DNA of 64,000 bases from contig JAGIAI010000015.1 in NCBI GenBank assembly GCA_017744935.1, forward strand, positions 22,630 through 86,629. Reading direction: 5' to 3'. This document shows, piece after piece, positions 53,436 through 61,916 of this stretch. Below the pieces are notes generated by a model. It was not told where the DNA came from, did no database searches, and saw nothing but the letters and a program-made list of their open reading frames with translations. The position numbers were made by a program, and so were the translations under genes. Numbering within the stretch: the stretch's first letter is position 1; every line of letters begins with the position of its first letter. This DNA comes from Variovorax sp. Lineage in GTDB: Bacteria > Pseudomonadota > Gammaproteobacteria > Burkholderiales > Burkholderiaceae_C.

Positions 53436-54962
53436 CTACATGACTGCGCCGACTTGCCACGGCACGAATTCGTTCTGGCCGTAGCCGTGTTTCTCGCTCT
53501 TCGATGGTTCGCCCGACGCAGTGGCCAGCACAAGCTCGAAGATTCTTTGCCCCATCTCCTGGATCGACACCGTGCCTTCGACGATCTCGCCGCAATTGAT
53601 GTCCATGTCCTCTTCCTGCCGCTGCCAGAGCGCCGAGTTGGTCGCGAGCTTGAGCGAAGGGGAGGGCGCACAGCCGTAGGCCGAGCCGCGGCCGGTGGTG
53701 AAGCAGATCATGTTCGCGCCGCCCGCCACCTGCCCGGTGGCGCTGACCGGGTCGTAGCCCGGCGTGTCCATGTAGACGAAGCCGTGTGAGGTCACCGGCT
53801 CGGCGTATTCGTACACCGCCTCGAGGTTGCTGGTGCCGCCCTTGGCGACCGCGCCGAGCGACTTCTCGAGGATGGTCGTCAGCCCGCCTGCCTTGTTGCC
53901 GGGGGAGGGGTTGTTGTTCATCTCGCCCTCGTTGATGGCGGTGTAGTGCTCCCACCAGCGGATGCGCTCGACGAGCTTTTCGCCGACTTCGCGGCGCACT
54001 GCGCGGCGCGTGAGCAGATGCTCGGCACCGTAGACCTCGGGCGTTTCGGAAAGGATGGCAGTGCCGCCATGCGCCACCAGCAGATCCACCGCCGCGCCGA
54101 GCGCAGGATTGGCGCTGATGCCCGAATAGCCATCCGAGCCTCCGCACTGCAAGCCGATCGTGATGTGCGATGCGCTGCAAGGCTCGCGCTTCACCGCATT
54201 GGCGCGTGGCAGCATCTCGTTGATGAGCGCGATGCCTTTCTCGACCGTCTTGCGCGTCCCGCCGGTGTCCTGGATGTTGAAGACGCGCAGGTTCTCGCCT
54301 TCCTTGAGATTGCCGGTCGCAAGCCATGCATTGATCTGGTTCGCCTCGCAGCCCAGCCCGACGACGAGCACGGCCGCGAAGTTGGGGTGTGTTGCATAGC
54401 CTGTGAGGGTGCGTTCGAGGATCTGCATGCCGAGCCCGCCGGTGTCCATGCCGCAGCCCGTGCCGTGCGTGAGCGCGACCACGCCGTCGACGTTCGGATA
54501 GTCCGCGAGTGCCGCCGGATTGGTCTTGCGCGAGAAGTGATCCGCGATCGCGCGCGCCGCGGTGGCCGAGCAGTTCACGCTGGTCAGCACGCCGATGTAG
54601 TTGCGCGTCGCCACGCGTCCGTCTTCGCGGCGGATGCCCATGAAGCTTGCCTCGCGACGCGTGGGTGGCGTCTTCACATCGGCGCCGAATGCGTAGTCGC
54701 GATCGAAGTGGCCCTTGTCAGGCCCCATGTCGAGGTTGTGCGTGTGCACGTGTTCGCCGGGTGCGATCGGCCGGCTCGCGAAGCCGATGATCTGGTTGTA
54801 GCGCCGCACTGGTTCGCCCTGTGCAATGGCGCGCACCGCGACTTTGTGTCCCGGCGGGATCAGGCCACGCGCAGTCACGCCTTCGACGGGCGTGCCGCCG
54901 AGCACTTGCCCGCGTGCGATCACCACGTCGTCAGCGGGATGGAGTCGGATAAAGGGATTCAT
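53436..54962 (-). CDS. UxaA-family sugar-acid dehydratase (altronate/galactarate dehydratase family)
   Basis: The 508-residue protein has an N-terminal SAF-like domain (IRLHPADDVVIARGQVL to HTHNLDMG, residues 1-80). The long catalytic part has GVLTSVNCSATAAR, THGTGCGMDTGGLGM, GCEANQIN, LQCGGSDGYSGISANPALG, and PGNKAGGLTTILEKSLGA. The family removes water from D-altronate, galactarate and, in some bacteria, other aldonates. With a KDF-type dehydrogenase and a diketo-acid hydrolase divergent from it, L-fuconate or a similar 6-deoxyaldonate is a plausible substrate. That assignment is inference. Confidence 0.85.
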   Translation of the reverse strand: MNPFIRLHPADDVVIARGQVLGGTPVEGVTARGLIPPGHKVAVRAIAQGEPVRRYNQIIGFASRPIAPGEHVHTHNLDMGPDKGHFDRDYAFGADVKTPPTRREASFMGIRREDGRVATRNYIGVLTSVNCSATAARAIADHFSRKTNPAALADYPNVDGVVALTHGTGCGMDTGGLGMQILERTLTGYATHPNFAAVLVVGLGCEANQINAWLATGNLKEGENLRVFNIQDTGGTRKTVEKGIALINEMLPRANAVKREPCSASHITIGLQCGGSDGYSGISANPALGAAVDLLVAHGGTAILSETPEVYGAEHLLTRRAVRREVGEKLVERIRWWEHYTAINEGEMNNNPSPGNKAGGLTTILEKSLGAVAKGGTSNLEAVYEYAEPVTSHGFVYMDTPGYDPVSATGQVAGGANMICFTTGRGSAYGCAPSPSLKLATNSALWQRQEEDMDINCGEIVEGTVSIQEMGQRIFELVLATASGEPSKSEKHGYGQNEFVPWQVGAVM

Positions 54963-55046
54963 CGTGTACCTCGATTTTTGAAGGGCTCGTCCCAGGCCGC
55001 CGCGGAATAGGCTCCGCCGGGTCGCCAGCGGCGCCCCCGGGAGAGA

Positions 55047-56441
55047 TCAGAAAAACATTTTGGGCAGCCAAAGTACCAGTGATGGCATGTAGGTGATCAC
55101 CGCGAGGCTCACCAGCAGCGGCACCAGCCACGGCAGGATCGCCATCGTCGTGCGCTCGAAGCTGAGTCCGGCGACGCGCGCGAGCACGAAGAGCACCATG
55201 CCCATTGGCGGATGCAGCAGGCCGATCATCAGATTGAGCACCATCACGAGCCCGAAGTGGATCGGATCGATGCCGAGGTGCGTGGCAATGGGCAGCAGGA
55301 TTGGCACCAGGATCGTGATCGCTGCCGTCGGCTCCAGGAAGCAGCCGACGAAAAGCATCAGCAGATTGGCAAGCAGCAGGAAGACCCAGGCTTGCTTGGT
55401 GAAGCCCAGCACCCACGCCGCGATGTCGGCCGTTACGCCTGTAGCGGTCAGCATCCAGCCGAAGATGGAGGCCGCAGCCACGATGAAGAGCACGGTCGAG
55501 GTCGTCTCGATGGTGTCCAGGCAGACCTTGACGAACATCTTCCACGACAGCGTGCGGTACCACGCGAAGCCGAGGATCATCGCCCACACGCATGCGGCGA
55601 TCGCGCCTTCGGTCGGTGTGAAGAGGCCTGTCGACATGCCTCCGATGAGCAGCACGGGCGTCATGATCGGAAGCAGCGCTTCGAAGCGGAAGACCCTGTC
55701 GAGCACGAAGAGCGAAGCCAGCCCGAAGAAGACCGATATCTGAGCCGGTGCGCCGAAACGATCCACGATGAGCCACAGCAGCAGCGGCCAGCCGACCACC
55801 ACCGCCAGTTCGCACAGTGCCTTGAAAAGACGCGTGCTGGAGAACTTCACGTCGCCGCCCCACTTGTTCCTGTGCGCGTAGTAGGCGACGGTCAGCATCA
55901 TCAGGATCGCCATCAATGCACCCGGCAGAATGCCCGCGAGGAACAGCGCGCCCACGGAGACGTTGGCCATCATCCCGTAGATCACGAAGGGCAGGCTCGG
56001 CGGAATGATCGGCCCGAGCGTGGCCGATGCGGCCGTCACGCCGACGGCGAACTCCGTCTCGTAGCCATGTTCCTTCATCGCCTTGATTTCGATGGTGCCG
56101 AGACCCGCCGCATCCGCGATGGCGGTGCCGCTCATGCCCGCGAAGATCACCGAGCCGAGCACGTTGACGTGACCAAGCCCGCCTTTCATCCAGCCGACGA
56201 GCGCAAGCGCAAAGTTGTAGATCCGCGTGGTGATGCCGGCGTTGTTCATCAGGTTGCCGGCGAGGATGAAGAAGGGCACCGCCAGCAGCGGAAAGCTGTC
56301 GATGCCGCTCACCATGCGGTGAATCACGACGAAGGGCGGCAGATTGCCCGACAGCAGGATGAAGGTGAGCGAGGCACCCGCCATCGCGATGGCGACGGGA
56401 ACGCCGCCCGCCATGAAGACAAGGAAGAAGATTTTCAGCAT
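55047..56441 (-). CDS. TRAP transporter large permease (DctM)
   Basis: The 464-residue protein has 12 or more transmembrane segments. It shows the DctM markers GIDSFPLLAVPFFILAGNLM, GMSGTAIADAAGLGTIEIKAM, ATLGPIIPPSLPFVIYG, and FTPTEGAIAA. It carries the substrate across the inner membrane using a sodium or proton gradient. It lies between the dehydratase and dctQ genes, 16 nt from dctQ. Confidence 0.93.
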   Translation of the reverse strand: MLKIFFLVFMAGGVPVAIAMAGASLTFILLSGNLPPFVVIHRMVSGIDSFPLLAVPFFILAGNLMNNAGITTRIYNFALALVGWMKGGLGHVNVLGSVIFAGMSGTAIADAAGLGTIEIKAMKEHGYETEFAVGVTAASATLGPIIPPSLPFVIYGMMANVSVGALFLAGILPGALMAILMMLTVAYYAHRNKWGGDVKFSSTRLFKALCELAVVVGWPLLLWLIVDRFGAPAQISVFFGLASLFVLDRVFRFEALLPIMTPVLLIGGMSTGLFTPTEGAIAACVWAMILGFAWYRTLSWKMFVKVCLDTIETTSTVLFIVAAASIFGWMLTATGVTADIAAWVLGFTKQAWVFLLLANLLMLFVGCFLEPTAAITILVPILLPIATHLGIDPIHFGLVMVLNLMIGLLHPPMGMVLFVLARVAGLSFERTTMAILPWLVPLLVSLAVITYMPSLVLWLPKMFF

Positions 56442-56457
56442 GGGTGGTGCTCGCGCC

Positions 56458-57015
56458 TCAATGGTCGGCCAGGGTGGATTCGGGGCGTTCGAGCACGCTG
56501 TAGCCGCGGCGCCAGTGGATGTGCGCGGTCTGCACCGAGCGCCAGGCCATTGCCGCGAAGCCGAGCAGGCAGACGCCGTAGACGATGTTCATCGGCAGGT
56601 CGACGATGGTCATCCGCGTACGGCTGCCGATCTTCAGCATCATCTGCAAGGTCATGATCACTGCCGCCACGAAGAACAGGATGCGCAGCACGTCGACCAG
56701 ACGCGACATCCATCGACCCATCCCCGCCGGCATGTGGCGATAGAAGAAGTCCACCTGGATCTGGTTGTTCTTGGACACGCCGATCGCCGCGCCGATGAAC
56801 ACCACGCCGATCAGCATGTAGCGCGCAACCTCCTCGGTCCACGCGGCTGAATCGTTCATCACGTAGCGCGTGATGAACTGGTAGAACACCGTCAGACCGA
56901 GCAGCCAGAACAGCGCCAGTGCGATCCAGCCCTCGGTGATGGTGTCGGAGAGGTCGATCGCTTCGTCCTCAGCATGGAAGTGGCCCTCGTCGTCGATGAT
57001 CTTCTGTTCGGTCAA
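56458..57015 (-). CDS. TRAP transporter small permease (DctQ)
   Basis: The 185-residue protein has four transmembrane segments: ALFWLLGLTVFYQFITR, YMLIGVVFIGAAIGV, ILFFVAAVIMTLQMM and VYGVCLLGFAAMAW. WTEEVARYMLIGVVFIG and NNQIQVDFF are typical of DctQ. The N-terminal 25 residues are acidic. It pairs with the DctM gene directly after it. Confidence 0.88.
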   Translation of the reverse strand: MTEQKIIDDEGHFHAEDEAIDLSDTITEGWIALALFWLLGLTVFYQFITRYVMNDSAAWTEEVARYMLIGVVFIGAAIGVSKNNQIQVDFFYRHMPAGMGRWMSRLVDVLRILFFVAAVIMTLQMMLKIGSRTRMTIVDLPMNIVYGVCLLGFAAMAWRSVQTAHIHWRRGYSVLERPESTLADH

Positions 57016-57055
57016 AGTCTTCTCCTCTCCGATCGGATCGCGGTGGCGGCGCTGC

Positions 57056-58051
57056 CTACTTGATCGAGATGATGCGGTCGTAGTCCTGCTGGCGATAGCC
57101 CTGGTCGGTGGGCTTGGTGTTCTTGAGCACCGCCTCGCGGAATGCGCTCTTGTCGACCGTGATGACGTTGTTGCCCTTCTTCTTGAACTCGTCGACGAGG
57201 CGTGCTTCGGATGCGATGATTTCGCGGCCGGTCTTCTCCGCGGCTTCCTGCATCACCTCGGTGAAGATCTTCTTTTCGTCCGGCGTGAGCTTGTCCCAGA
57301 GTTGGCCGGACACCACCGTCAGCAGCGAGTCGATGATGTGCCCCGTCAGCGAAATGTTCTTCTGCACTTCGAAGAACTTCTTTGCCTCGATGGTGGGTAG
57401 CGGGTTCTCCTGCGCATCGACGGTGCCGTTCTGCAGCGCGAGGTATACCTCGGCAAACGCAATCGGCGTGGCATTGGCGCCGAGCGACTTGGGGAACGCC
57501 AGGTAGGCGGGCGCGTCGGGCACGCGGATCTTCAGGCCCTTCATGTCCTCCGGCTTGCTGACCGGCTTGGCCGCCGTCGAGGTCACATGGCGCGCCCCGT
57601 AGTAGTTGAGTGCGGTGATGTGATTGCCGCTCTTCTCGTCGTAGCCCTTGGCCAGTTCGGCGAAGACATCGCTCTTGGCGTACTTCAGCAGATGGTCCGA
57701 GTCACGGAAGATGAACGGGAAGTACGTCACCGCGAGCGGCTTGTACGTATTTCCTGCGAAGCTCGCGCCGGTGAGGATGATGTCGACGGTGCCGAGCGTC
57801 AGGCCCTGGTTGATGTCGGATTCCTTGCCGAGGCTGGACGCCGGGAACACCTGGATGTCGTACTTGCCGTTGGTGCGCTTCTTGATTTCGTCGGCAGCCC
57901 ATACCGAGTACTTGTGAAAAGGTTCCGACGTTTCGTAGACATGCGCCCATTTGAGTTTGGTCTGTGCCTGCACGATGCCGAAGGCACCGAGCGCGCTGGC
58001 GGCGACGGCGCAGGCCGCGATGGATTTCAGGGTGATGCGTTTGCTGTTCAT
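57056..58051 (-). CDS. TRAP transporter solute-binding protein (DctP)
   Basis: The 331-residue periplasmic protein has a signal peptide ending near GIVQAQ. The DctP core is KLKWAHVYETSEPFHKYSVWAADEIKKR, then LKIRVPDAPAYLAFPKSLGANATPIAFAEVYLALQNGTVDAQENPL. This central motif with the conserved Arg binds carboxylates, in line with a sugar-acid substrate. It is the first transport gene after the regulator (55 nt). Confidence 0.93.
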   Translation of the reverse strand: MNSKRITLKSIAACAVAASALGAFGIVQAQTKLKWAHVYETSEPFHKYSVWAADEIKKRTNGKYDIQVFPASSLGKESDINQGLTLGTVDIILTGASFAGNTYKPLAVTYFPFIFRDSDHLLKYAKSDVFAELAKGYDEKSGNHITALNYYGARHVTSTAAKPVSKPEDMKGLKIRVPDAPAYLAFPKSLGANATPIAFAEVYLALQNGTVDAQENPLPTIEAKKFFEVQKNISLTGHIIDSLLTVVSGQLWDKLTPDEKKIFTEVMQEAAEKTGREIIASEARLVDEFKKKGNNVITVDKSAFREAVLKNTKPTDQGYRQQDYDRIISIK

Positions 58052-58106
58052 TGGCTTGTCTCCGTTGTTGCTTTGTCAGGAATGAACGTGCTGGCGAATC
58101 GGTCAA

Positions 58107-58814
58107 TCAGGTCGTCTTCGCGCGGCGCCAGCTCGCGCTGAATCTCTGGTGCGACTTGTCCATGTGTTCGTGCATCGCGCGGCGGGCGGCGTCGGCGTCG
58201 CGGGCTGCGATGGCATCGCGGATCGCTTCGTGCTCGGCGATGGCGCTGCGCCACGATTTCACCGTCTCGAAGTAGCCACCGAGCCGCGTGAAGATCGGGC
58301 CCTTGCGCGAGTCCCAGAAGGCCTGCACGGTTTCCGACAGCACCACATTGCCGCAGGCGTCGACGATCGCGAGATGAAAGGCGCGGTCGCCTTCGAGCGG
58401 CATGACGTTGCGGTCGGCCATGTCGCGCATGGCGCTGATCGCACGCGTCATCGCGTCGACATCCTTGCGCTTGCCGAGTGTCGCTGCGAGCGCTGCGGTC
58501 TCGCCTTCGACGACACGACGCGCGCGAATGAGTTCGAGCGGACCCCATTCCGCGGCAGCCACCGGCTCGGCGGCACGATGCGCACGATCGAGGACATAGA
58601 CACCCGAGCCCGTACGCACTTCGACCCAGCCTTCGACTTCGAGCGCGATGAGCGCCTCGCGCACCGAAGGGCGGCTGACGCCGAGCTGGTTGGAGAGATC
58701 GCGCTCGGCCGGCAGACGGTCTCCGACGGCGAACTCGCCGCTCGCGATCAATGCGCGAAGCTGGTCGGCAATCTGTCGGTAGAGGCGACGGGGCTCGACG
58801 GTCTGGAGGGGCAC
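58107..58814 (-). CDS. GntR/FadR-type transcriptional regulator (FCD domain)
   Basis: The 235-residue regulator has an N-terminal winged helix (LYRQIADQLRALIASGEFAVGDRLPAERDLSNQLGVSRPSVREALIAL, residues 10-57). A helical FCD domain follows with His and Asp ligands in DRAFHLAIVDACGN and MHEHMDKSH. Members such as UxuR, ExuR and LgoR bind sugar acids and repress catabolic genes. It starts the TRAP operon and faces the SDR operon across a 163-bp region with inverted repeats, so it probably controls both and itself. Confidence 0.9.
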   Translation of the reverse strand: MPLQTVEPRRLYRQIADQLRALIASGEFAVGDRLPAERDLSNQLGVSRPSVREALIALEVEGWVEVRTGSGVYVLDRAHRAAEPVAAAEWGPLELIRARRVVEGETAALAATLGKRKDVDAMTRAISAMRDMADRNVMPLEGDRAFHLAIVDACGNVVLSETVQAFWDSRKGPIFTRLGGYFETVKSWRSAIAEHEAIRDAIAARDADAARRAMHEHMDKSHQRFSASWRRAKTT

Positions 58815-58842
58815 GGCGTGGGTCTGGGATGGGGCTCTAGGG

Positions 58843-58879
58843 TTGTCCCTGAATTGGACAAGTGGTCAGGCCAATTCAG
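58843..58879. promoter_or_regulatory. Overlapping inverted repeats, probable operator of the GntR/FadR regulator
   Basis: Two inverted repeats overlap in the divergent region. TTGTCC (58843-58848) pairs with GGACAA (58856-58861). CTGAATTGG (58849-58857) pairs perfectly with CCAATTCAG (58871-58879). The TTGG-N-CCAA type core resembles sites bound by FadR-subfamily regulators of sugar-acid genes. The repeat lies 29-65 bp upstream of the regulator start and about 100 bp upstream of the SDR start. Confidence 0.6.
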
Positions 58880-58977
58880 AATACGGAGCACGACGCGCGG
58901 CAGCCATCGGGCGAAACCCTGAACGTTCCAGCCGCTGCGCCAGAAGGCCATTCCACAAGCTTCAACGAGGACACTCC

Positions 58978-59712
58978 ATGAGACTCCAGGGCAAGACCGC
59001 GCTCGTGACCGCGGCCGGGCAAGGCATAGGCCACGCGAGCGCGCTCGCGCTTGCGGCAGAGGGCGCGCAAGTCTGGGCGACCGACGTGAACGAAAAACTG
59101 CTCGAACGCTTTGCCGGCATCGCCAACATCCACGTCGCAAGGCTCGACGTGCTCGACAAGGACGCGATCAATGCCTTCGTCAAAGGCGTCCCCGCGCTTG
59201 ACGTGCTCTTCAACTGCGCGGGCGTGGTGCACAACGGAGCAGCGCTCCAGGCGAGCGACGACGACCTCGACTTCGCCTTCCATCTCAACGTGCGCGCACA
59301 GTTCCGCATGATCAAGGCGGTGCTGCCGGGCATGCTTGCGAAGGGGCAGGGCAGCATCATCAACATGGCCAGCGTGTGCTCGAGCATCAAGGGGTTGCCA
59401 AACCGCTGCGTGTATGGCACCACCAAGGCGGCCGTGATCGGCTTGACCAAGAGCATCGCCGCGGACTACGTGGCGCAGGGCGTTCGCTGCAATGCGGTGT
59501 GTCCGGGCACGGTTGACACACCATCGCTCGCCGATCGGATCAACGCCAATGCCGATCCGGTCGAAGCGCGCAACGCTTTCATCGCACGCCAGCCGATGGG
59601 CCGCCTCGCGCAGGCGGAGGAGATCGCGCCGCTGGTGGTGTTCCTCGCAAGCGACGAATCGCAGTTCGTCACCGGGCAGGCCTACTCGGTCGACGGCGGC
59701 ATCACGATATGA
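58978..59712 (+). CDS. SDR dehydrogenase, 2-keto-3-deoxy-L-fuconate dehydrogenase-like
   Basis: The 244-residue classical SDR has GKTALVTAAGQGIGHASAL (NAD site), LFNCAGVVHNG, INMASVCSSIKG and YGTTKAAVIGL (Tyr/Lys), ending VTGQAYSVDGGITI. The short spacing, VARLDVLDKDAI and the overall form match 2-keto-3-deoxy-L-fuconate dehydrogenases (and human DHRS6 relatives). These oxidise the C4 hydroxyl after dehydration of L-fuconate. It starts the rightward operon and overlaps the next SDR gene by 4 nt. Confidence 0.82.
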   Translation: MRLQGKTALVTAAGQGIGHASALALAAEGAQVWATDVNEKLLERFAGIANIHVARLDVLDKDAINAFVKGVPALDVLFNCAGVVHNGAALQASDDDLDFAFHLNVRAQFRMIKAVLPGMLAKGQGSIINMASVCSSIKGLPNRCVYGTTKAAVIGLTKSIAADYVAQGVRCNAVCPGTVDTPSLADRINANADPVEARNAFIARQPMGRLAQAEEIAPLVVFLASDESQFVTGQAYSVDGGITI

Positions 59713-60455
59713 ACCAGCTCGACTTCTCCGGCCGGCACGCCGTCATCACCGGCGGTGCGACCGGGCTTGGCTACGGCATCGCGCAACGCCTGCTGGCTTC
59801 CGGCGGCAGCGTGACGATCTGGGACTGCAACGGAGAAGCCGCGACCAAGGCTGCCTGGTCGCTGGGCGCCAAGGCCTTTGCGCTGACCGTCGACGTGACG
59901 CAGCAGCCCTCGGTTGCGAAGGCGGTTGCCGCCACGCTGGCGCAGGCCGGGCGCATCGATGCGCTCGTCAACAGCGCGGGCATCACCGGACCGAACACCC
60001 GCCTCTGGGACTACCCGGTCGACGCATGGCGGCAGGTGATCGACGTCAATCTGAATGGCCCCTTCATCTGCTGCCGCGAAGTCGTGGGGCAGATGCGCTC
60101 GCAAGGCTTCGGGCGCATCGTCAACATTGCCTCGGTGGCGGGCAAGGACGGCAATCCCAACGCCAGCGCCTACAGCGCGAGCAAGGCCGGATTGATCGCG
60201 CTTACCAAATCGCTTGGCAAGGAGCTCGCCGACACGGGGGTGCGCGTCAACTGCGTGACGCCTGCCGCGGTGAAGACCGCGATCTTCGACCAGATGACGC
60301 CCGATCACATCGCCTTCATGCTGTCGAAAATCCCGATGGGCCGCTTTGGCAAGATCGAGGAGATCGCGGCGATGGTCGCATGGCTCTGTACCGAGGAATG
60401 CTCGTTCTCGACCGGCGCCGTGTTCGACCTCTCCGGCGGCCGCTCCACTTACTGA
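59709..60455 (+). CDS. SDR family dehydrogenase
   Basis: The 248-residue classical SDR has GRHAVITGGATGLGYGIAQRL, VNSAGITGPN, VNIASVAGKDG and YSASKAGLIALTK, ending TGAVFDLSGGRSTY. It could act as the sugar dehydrogenase (for example on L-fucose or L-rhamnose) or on a keto-deoxy acid. The sequence alone does not decide. Coupled translation with the SDR before it and the hydrolase after it places it in the same pathway. Confidence 0.82.
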   Translation: MNQLDFSGRHAVITGGATGLGYGIAQRLLASGGSVTIWDCNGEAATKAAWSLGAKAFALTVDVTQQPSVAKAVAATLAQAGRIDALVNSAGITGPNTRLWDYPVDAWRQVIDVNLNGPFICCREVVGQMRSQGFGRIVNIASVAGKDGNPNASAYSASKAGLIALTKSLGKELADTGVRVNCVTPAAVKTAIFDQMTPDHIAFMLSKIPMGRFGKIEEIAAMVAWLCTEECSFSTGAVFDLSGGRSTY

Positions 60456-60488
60456 CACCGATTTCACGCACAACGAAAGGACTGACTG

Positions 60489-61337
60489 ATGAAACTCGTT
60501 CGCTATGGCAACCCGGGCAAGGAGAAACCGGGCCTCATCGATGCCGAAGGCAAGCTGCGCGACCTGAGCGTGGTGGTCAAGGACATCGGACCCGAGCAGC
60601 TCAGCGACGCCGCGCTCGCCAAGCTACGCAAGGTCAAGGTCGACAAGCTCCCGCTCGTCAAGGGCAAGCCGCGCTATGGCAGCCCGGTCGCTAACGTCGG
60701 CAAGTTCATCGCCATCGGCCTCAACTACGCGGATCACGCGGCGGAATCGGGCCTGCCCATTCCGGCGGAACCGGTGGTCTTCATGAAGGCGACGAGCTGC
60801 ATCCAGGGGCCGGACGATCCGGTGATGCTGCCCAAGGGTTCGGTCAAGAGCGACTGGGAAGTCGAGCTCGGCGTGGTGATTGGTGCGCGAGCCCGCTATG
60901 TGTCGCAGAAGGATGCGCTCAACTACGTCGCTGGCTACTGCGTCGTCAATGACGTGAGCGAGCGCGAATACCAGATCGAGCGCGGCGGCACGTGGGACAA
61001 GGGCAAGGGATGCGACACCTTTGGCCCGATCGGCCCCTGGCTCGTCACGCGCGACGACGTGCCCAATCCACAGAAGCTCTCGATGTGGCTCGACCTCAAC
61101 GGCAAGCGCATGCAGACGGGCAGCACGAAGACCATGATCTTCAATGTCGCCAAGATCGTGAGTTACCTGAGCCAGTTCATGACGCTGATGCCCGGTGACG
61201 TCATCACCACCGGCACGCCGCCCGGTGTCGGTCTTGGCATGAAGCCGCCGCTCTACCTGAAGAAGGGGGACGTGATGACGCTCGGCATCGAAGGCCTGGG
61301 CGAGCAGCGCCAGGAAGTGATTCCGTTCAAGCTCTGA
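60489..61337 (+). CDS. Fumarylacetoacetase-family hydrolase, 2,4-diketo-3-deoxy-L-fuconate hydrolase-like
   Basis: The 282-residue protein has the FAH fold. The front is an N-terminal KLVRYGNPGKEKPGLID, followed by IGLNYADHAAESGLPIP and FMKATSCIQGPDDPVMLP. The metal-binding region is KSDWEVELGVVIG, followed by GYCVVNDVSEREYQ, and TGTPPGVGLGMKPP lies near the end. Members at this length split 2,4-diketo-3-deoxy sugar acids to pyruvate and lactate or glycolate. In this operon that would finish a non-phosphorylating 6-deoxy-sugar pathway. Ureidoglycolate-lyase-type annotation is a common alternative. Confidence 0.85.
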   Translation: MKLVRYGNPGKEKPGLIDAEGKLRDLSVVVKDIGPEQLSDAALAKLRKVKVDKLPLVKGKPRYGSPVANVGKFIAIGLNYADHAAESGLPIPAEPVVFMKATSCIQGPDDPVMLPKGSVKSDWEVELGVVIGARARYVSQKDALNYVAGYCVVNDVSEREYQIERGGTWDKGKGCDTFGPIGPWLVTRDDVPNPQKLSMWLDLNGKRMQTGSTKTMIFNVAKIVSYLSQFMTLMPGDVITTGTPPGVGLGMKPPLYLKKGDVMTLGIEGLGEQRQEVIPFKL

Positions 61338-61358
61338 GGCGCCTGTCGGCGACCGTCG

Positions 61359-61757
61359 TCAGGCCAGACGGTCTTCGAGTTGCCCGATGCGTGCGAGCAA
61401 CGCGTCGTGGCGCTCCGCATGGCGGGCCGTCTGCGCGCTTTCCTGTGCCTGCAGGAAGCCGCGCAGCTCGGTGAAGCGCGATGCTTCCGCCTTGTCGGCC
61501 AACTCGCGCTGCGACTGCATCTCCTTTGTGTGGCGGCGGGTCTCGAAAAGGATCGAGCCCTGCAGGAAGATCACGTAGGCGAAGAAGAAGACGGCCATCA
61601 CGGCGGTCAGCCCGAGCATGATCAATCCGAGCGGTGCGTGCACCTCGGTGAGACCGAGCGAAATGGCAGTCGGCGCGGCGAGCAACGCCCAATTCAAGGC
61701 GGCGAGCACCGACATCGAAAGCGCGACAACGAACAGCACGGCGGCAACGACACCCAT
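61359..61757 (-). CDS. Small two-helix membrane protein with coiled-coil tail, unknown function
   Basis: The 132-residue protein has two transmembrane segments (GVVAAVLFVVALSMSVLAAL and LGLIMLGLTAVMAVFFFAYV). A charged, probably coiled-coil C-terminus of about 60 residues follows (RRHTKEMQSQRELADKAEAS to LLARIGQLEDRLA). I do not recognise a named family. The plan is like small LapA/YtxH-type membrane proteins. It converges on the hydrolase gene and diverges from the TetR gene. Confidence 0.65.
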   Translation of the reverse strand: MGVVAAVLFVVALSMSVLAALNWALLAAPTAISLGLTEVHAPLGLIMLGLTAVMAVFFFAYVIFLQGSILFETRRHTKEMQSQRELADKAEASRFTELRGFLQAQESAQTARHAERHDALLARIGQLEDRLA

Positions 61758-61883
61758 GGGATCTCTTTCAAATGGACAAAGTCGTCTTTGGCGTTGTTCG
61801 ATGGGGGAAGTTCCACGACCAGAAAGACCGAGCGCATTTAAAGGTCTTTCTGCTTTCTGAAGGCGGAAAAGTCCTGCAAAATA

Positions 61884-61895
61884 GAACGATCGTTC
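61884..61895. promoter_or_regulatory. Perfect 12-bp palindrome upstream of a TetR gene, probable operator
   Basis: GAACGATCGTTC is a perfect palindrome. After two unmatched bases on each side it is flanked by AAA and TTT (61879-61881 and 61898-61900), extending the symmetry. It lies 22 bp before the TetR start at 61917, in a local AT-rich patch suited to a promoter. Such palindromes are usual TetR operators with autorepression. Confidence 0.65.
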
Positions 61896-61916
61896 GTTTT
61901 ATTTTTTGACGATTCA

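Noticed and set aside
61342..61376. GACCGTC/GACGGTC inverted repeat between the convergent ends at 61337 and 61359
   Set aside because: The repeat has no T-run and partly lies in the coding end of the minus-strand gene, so terminator function is not supported.
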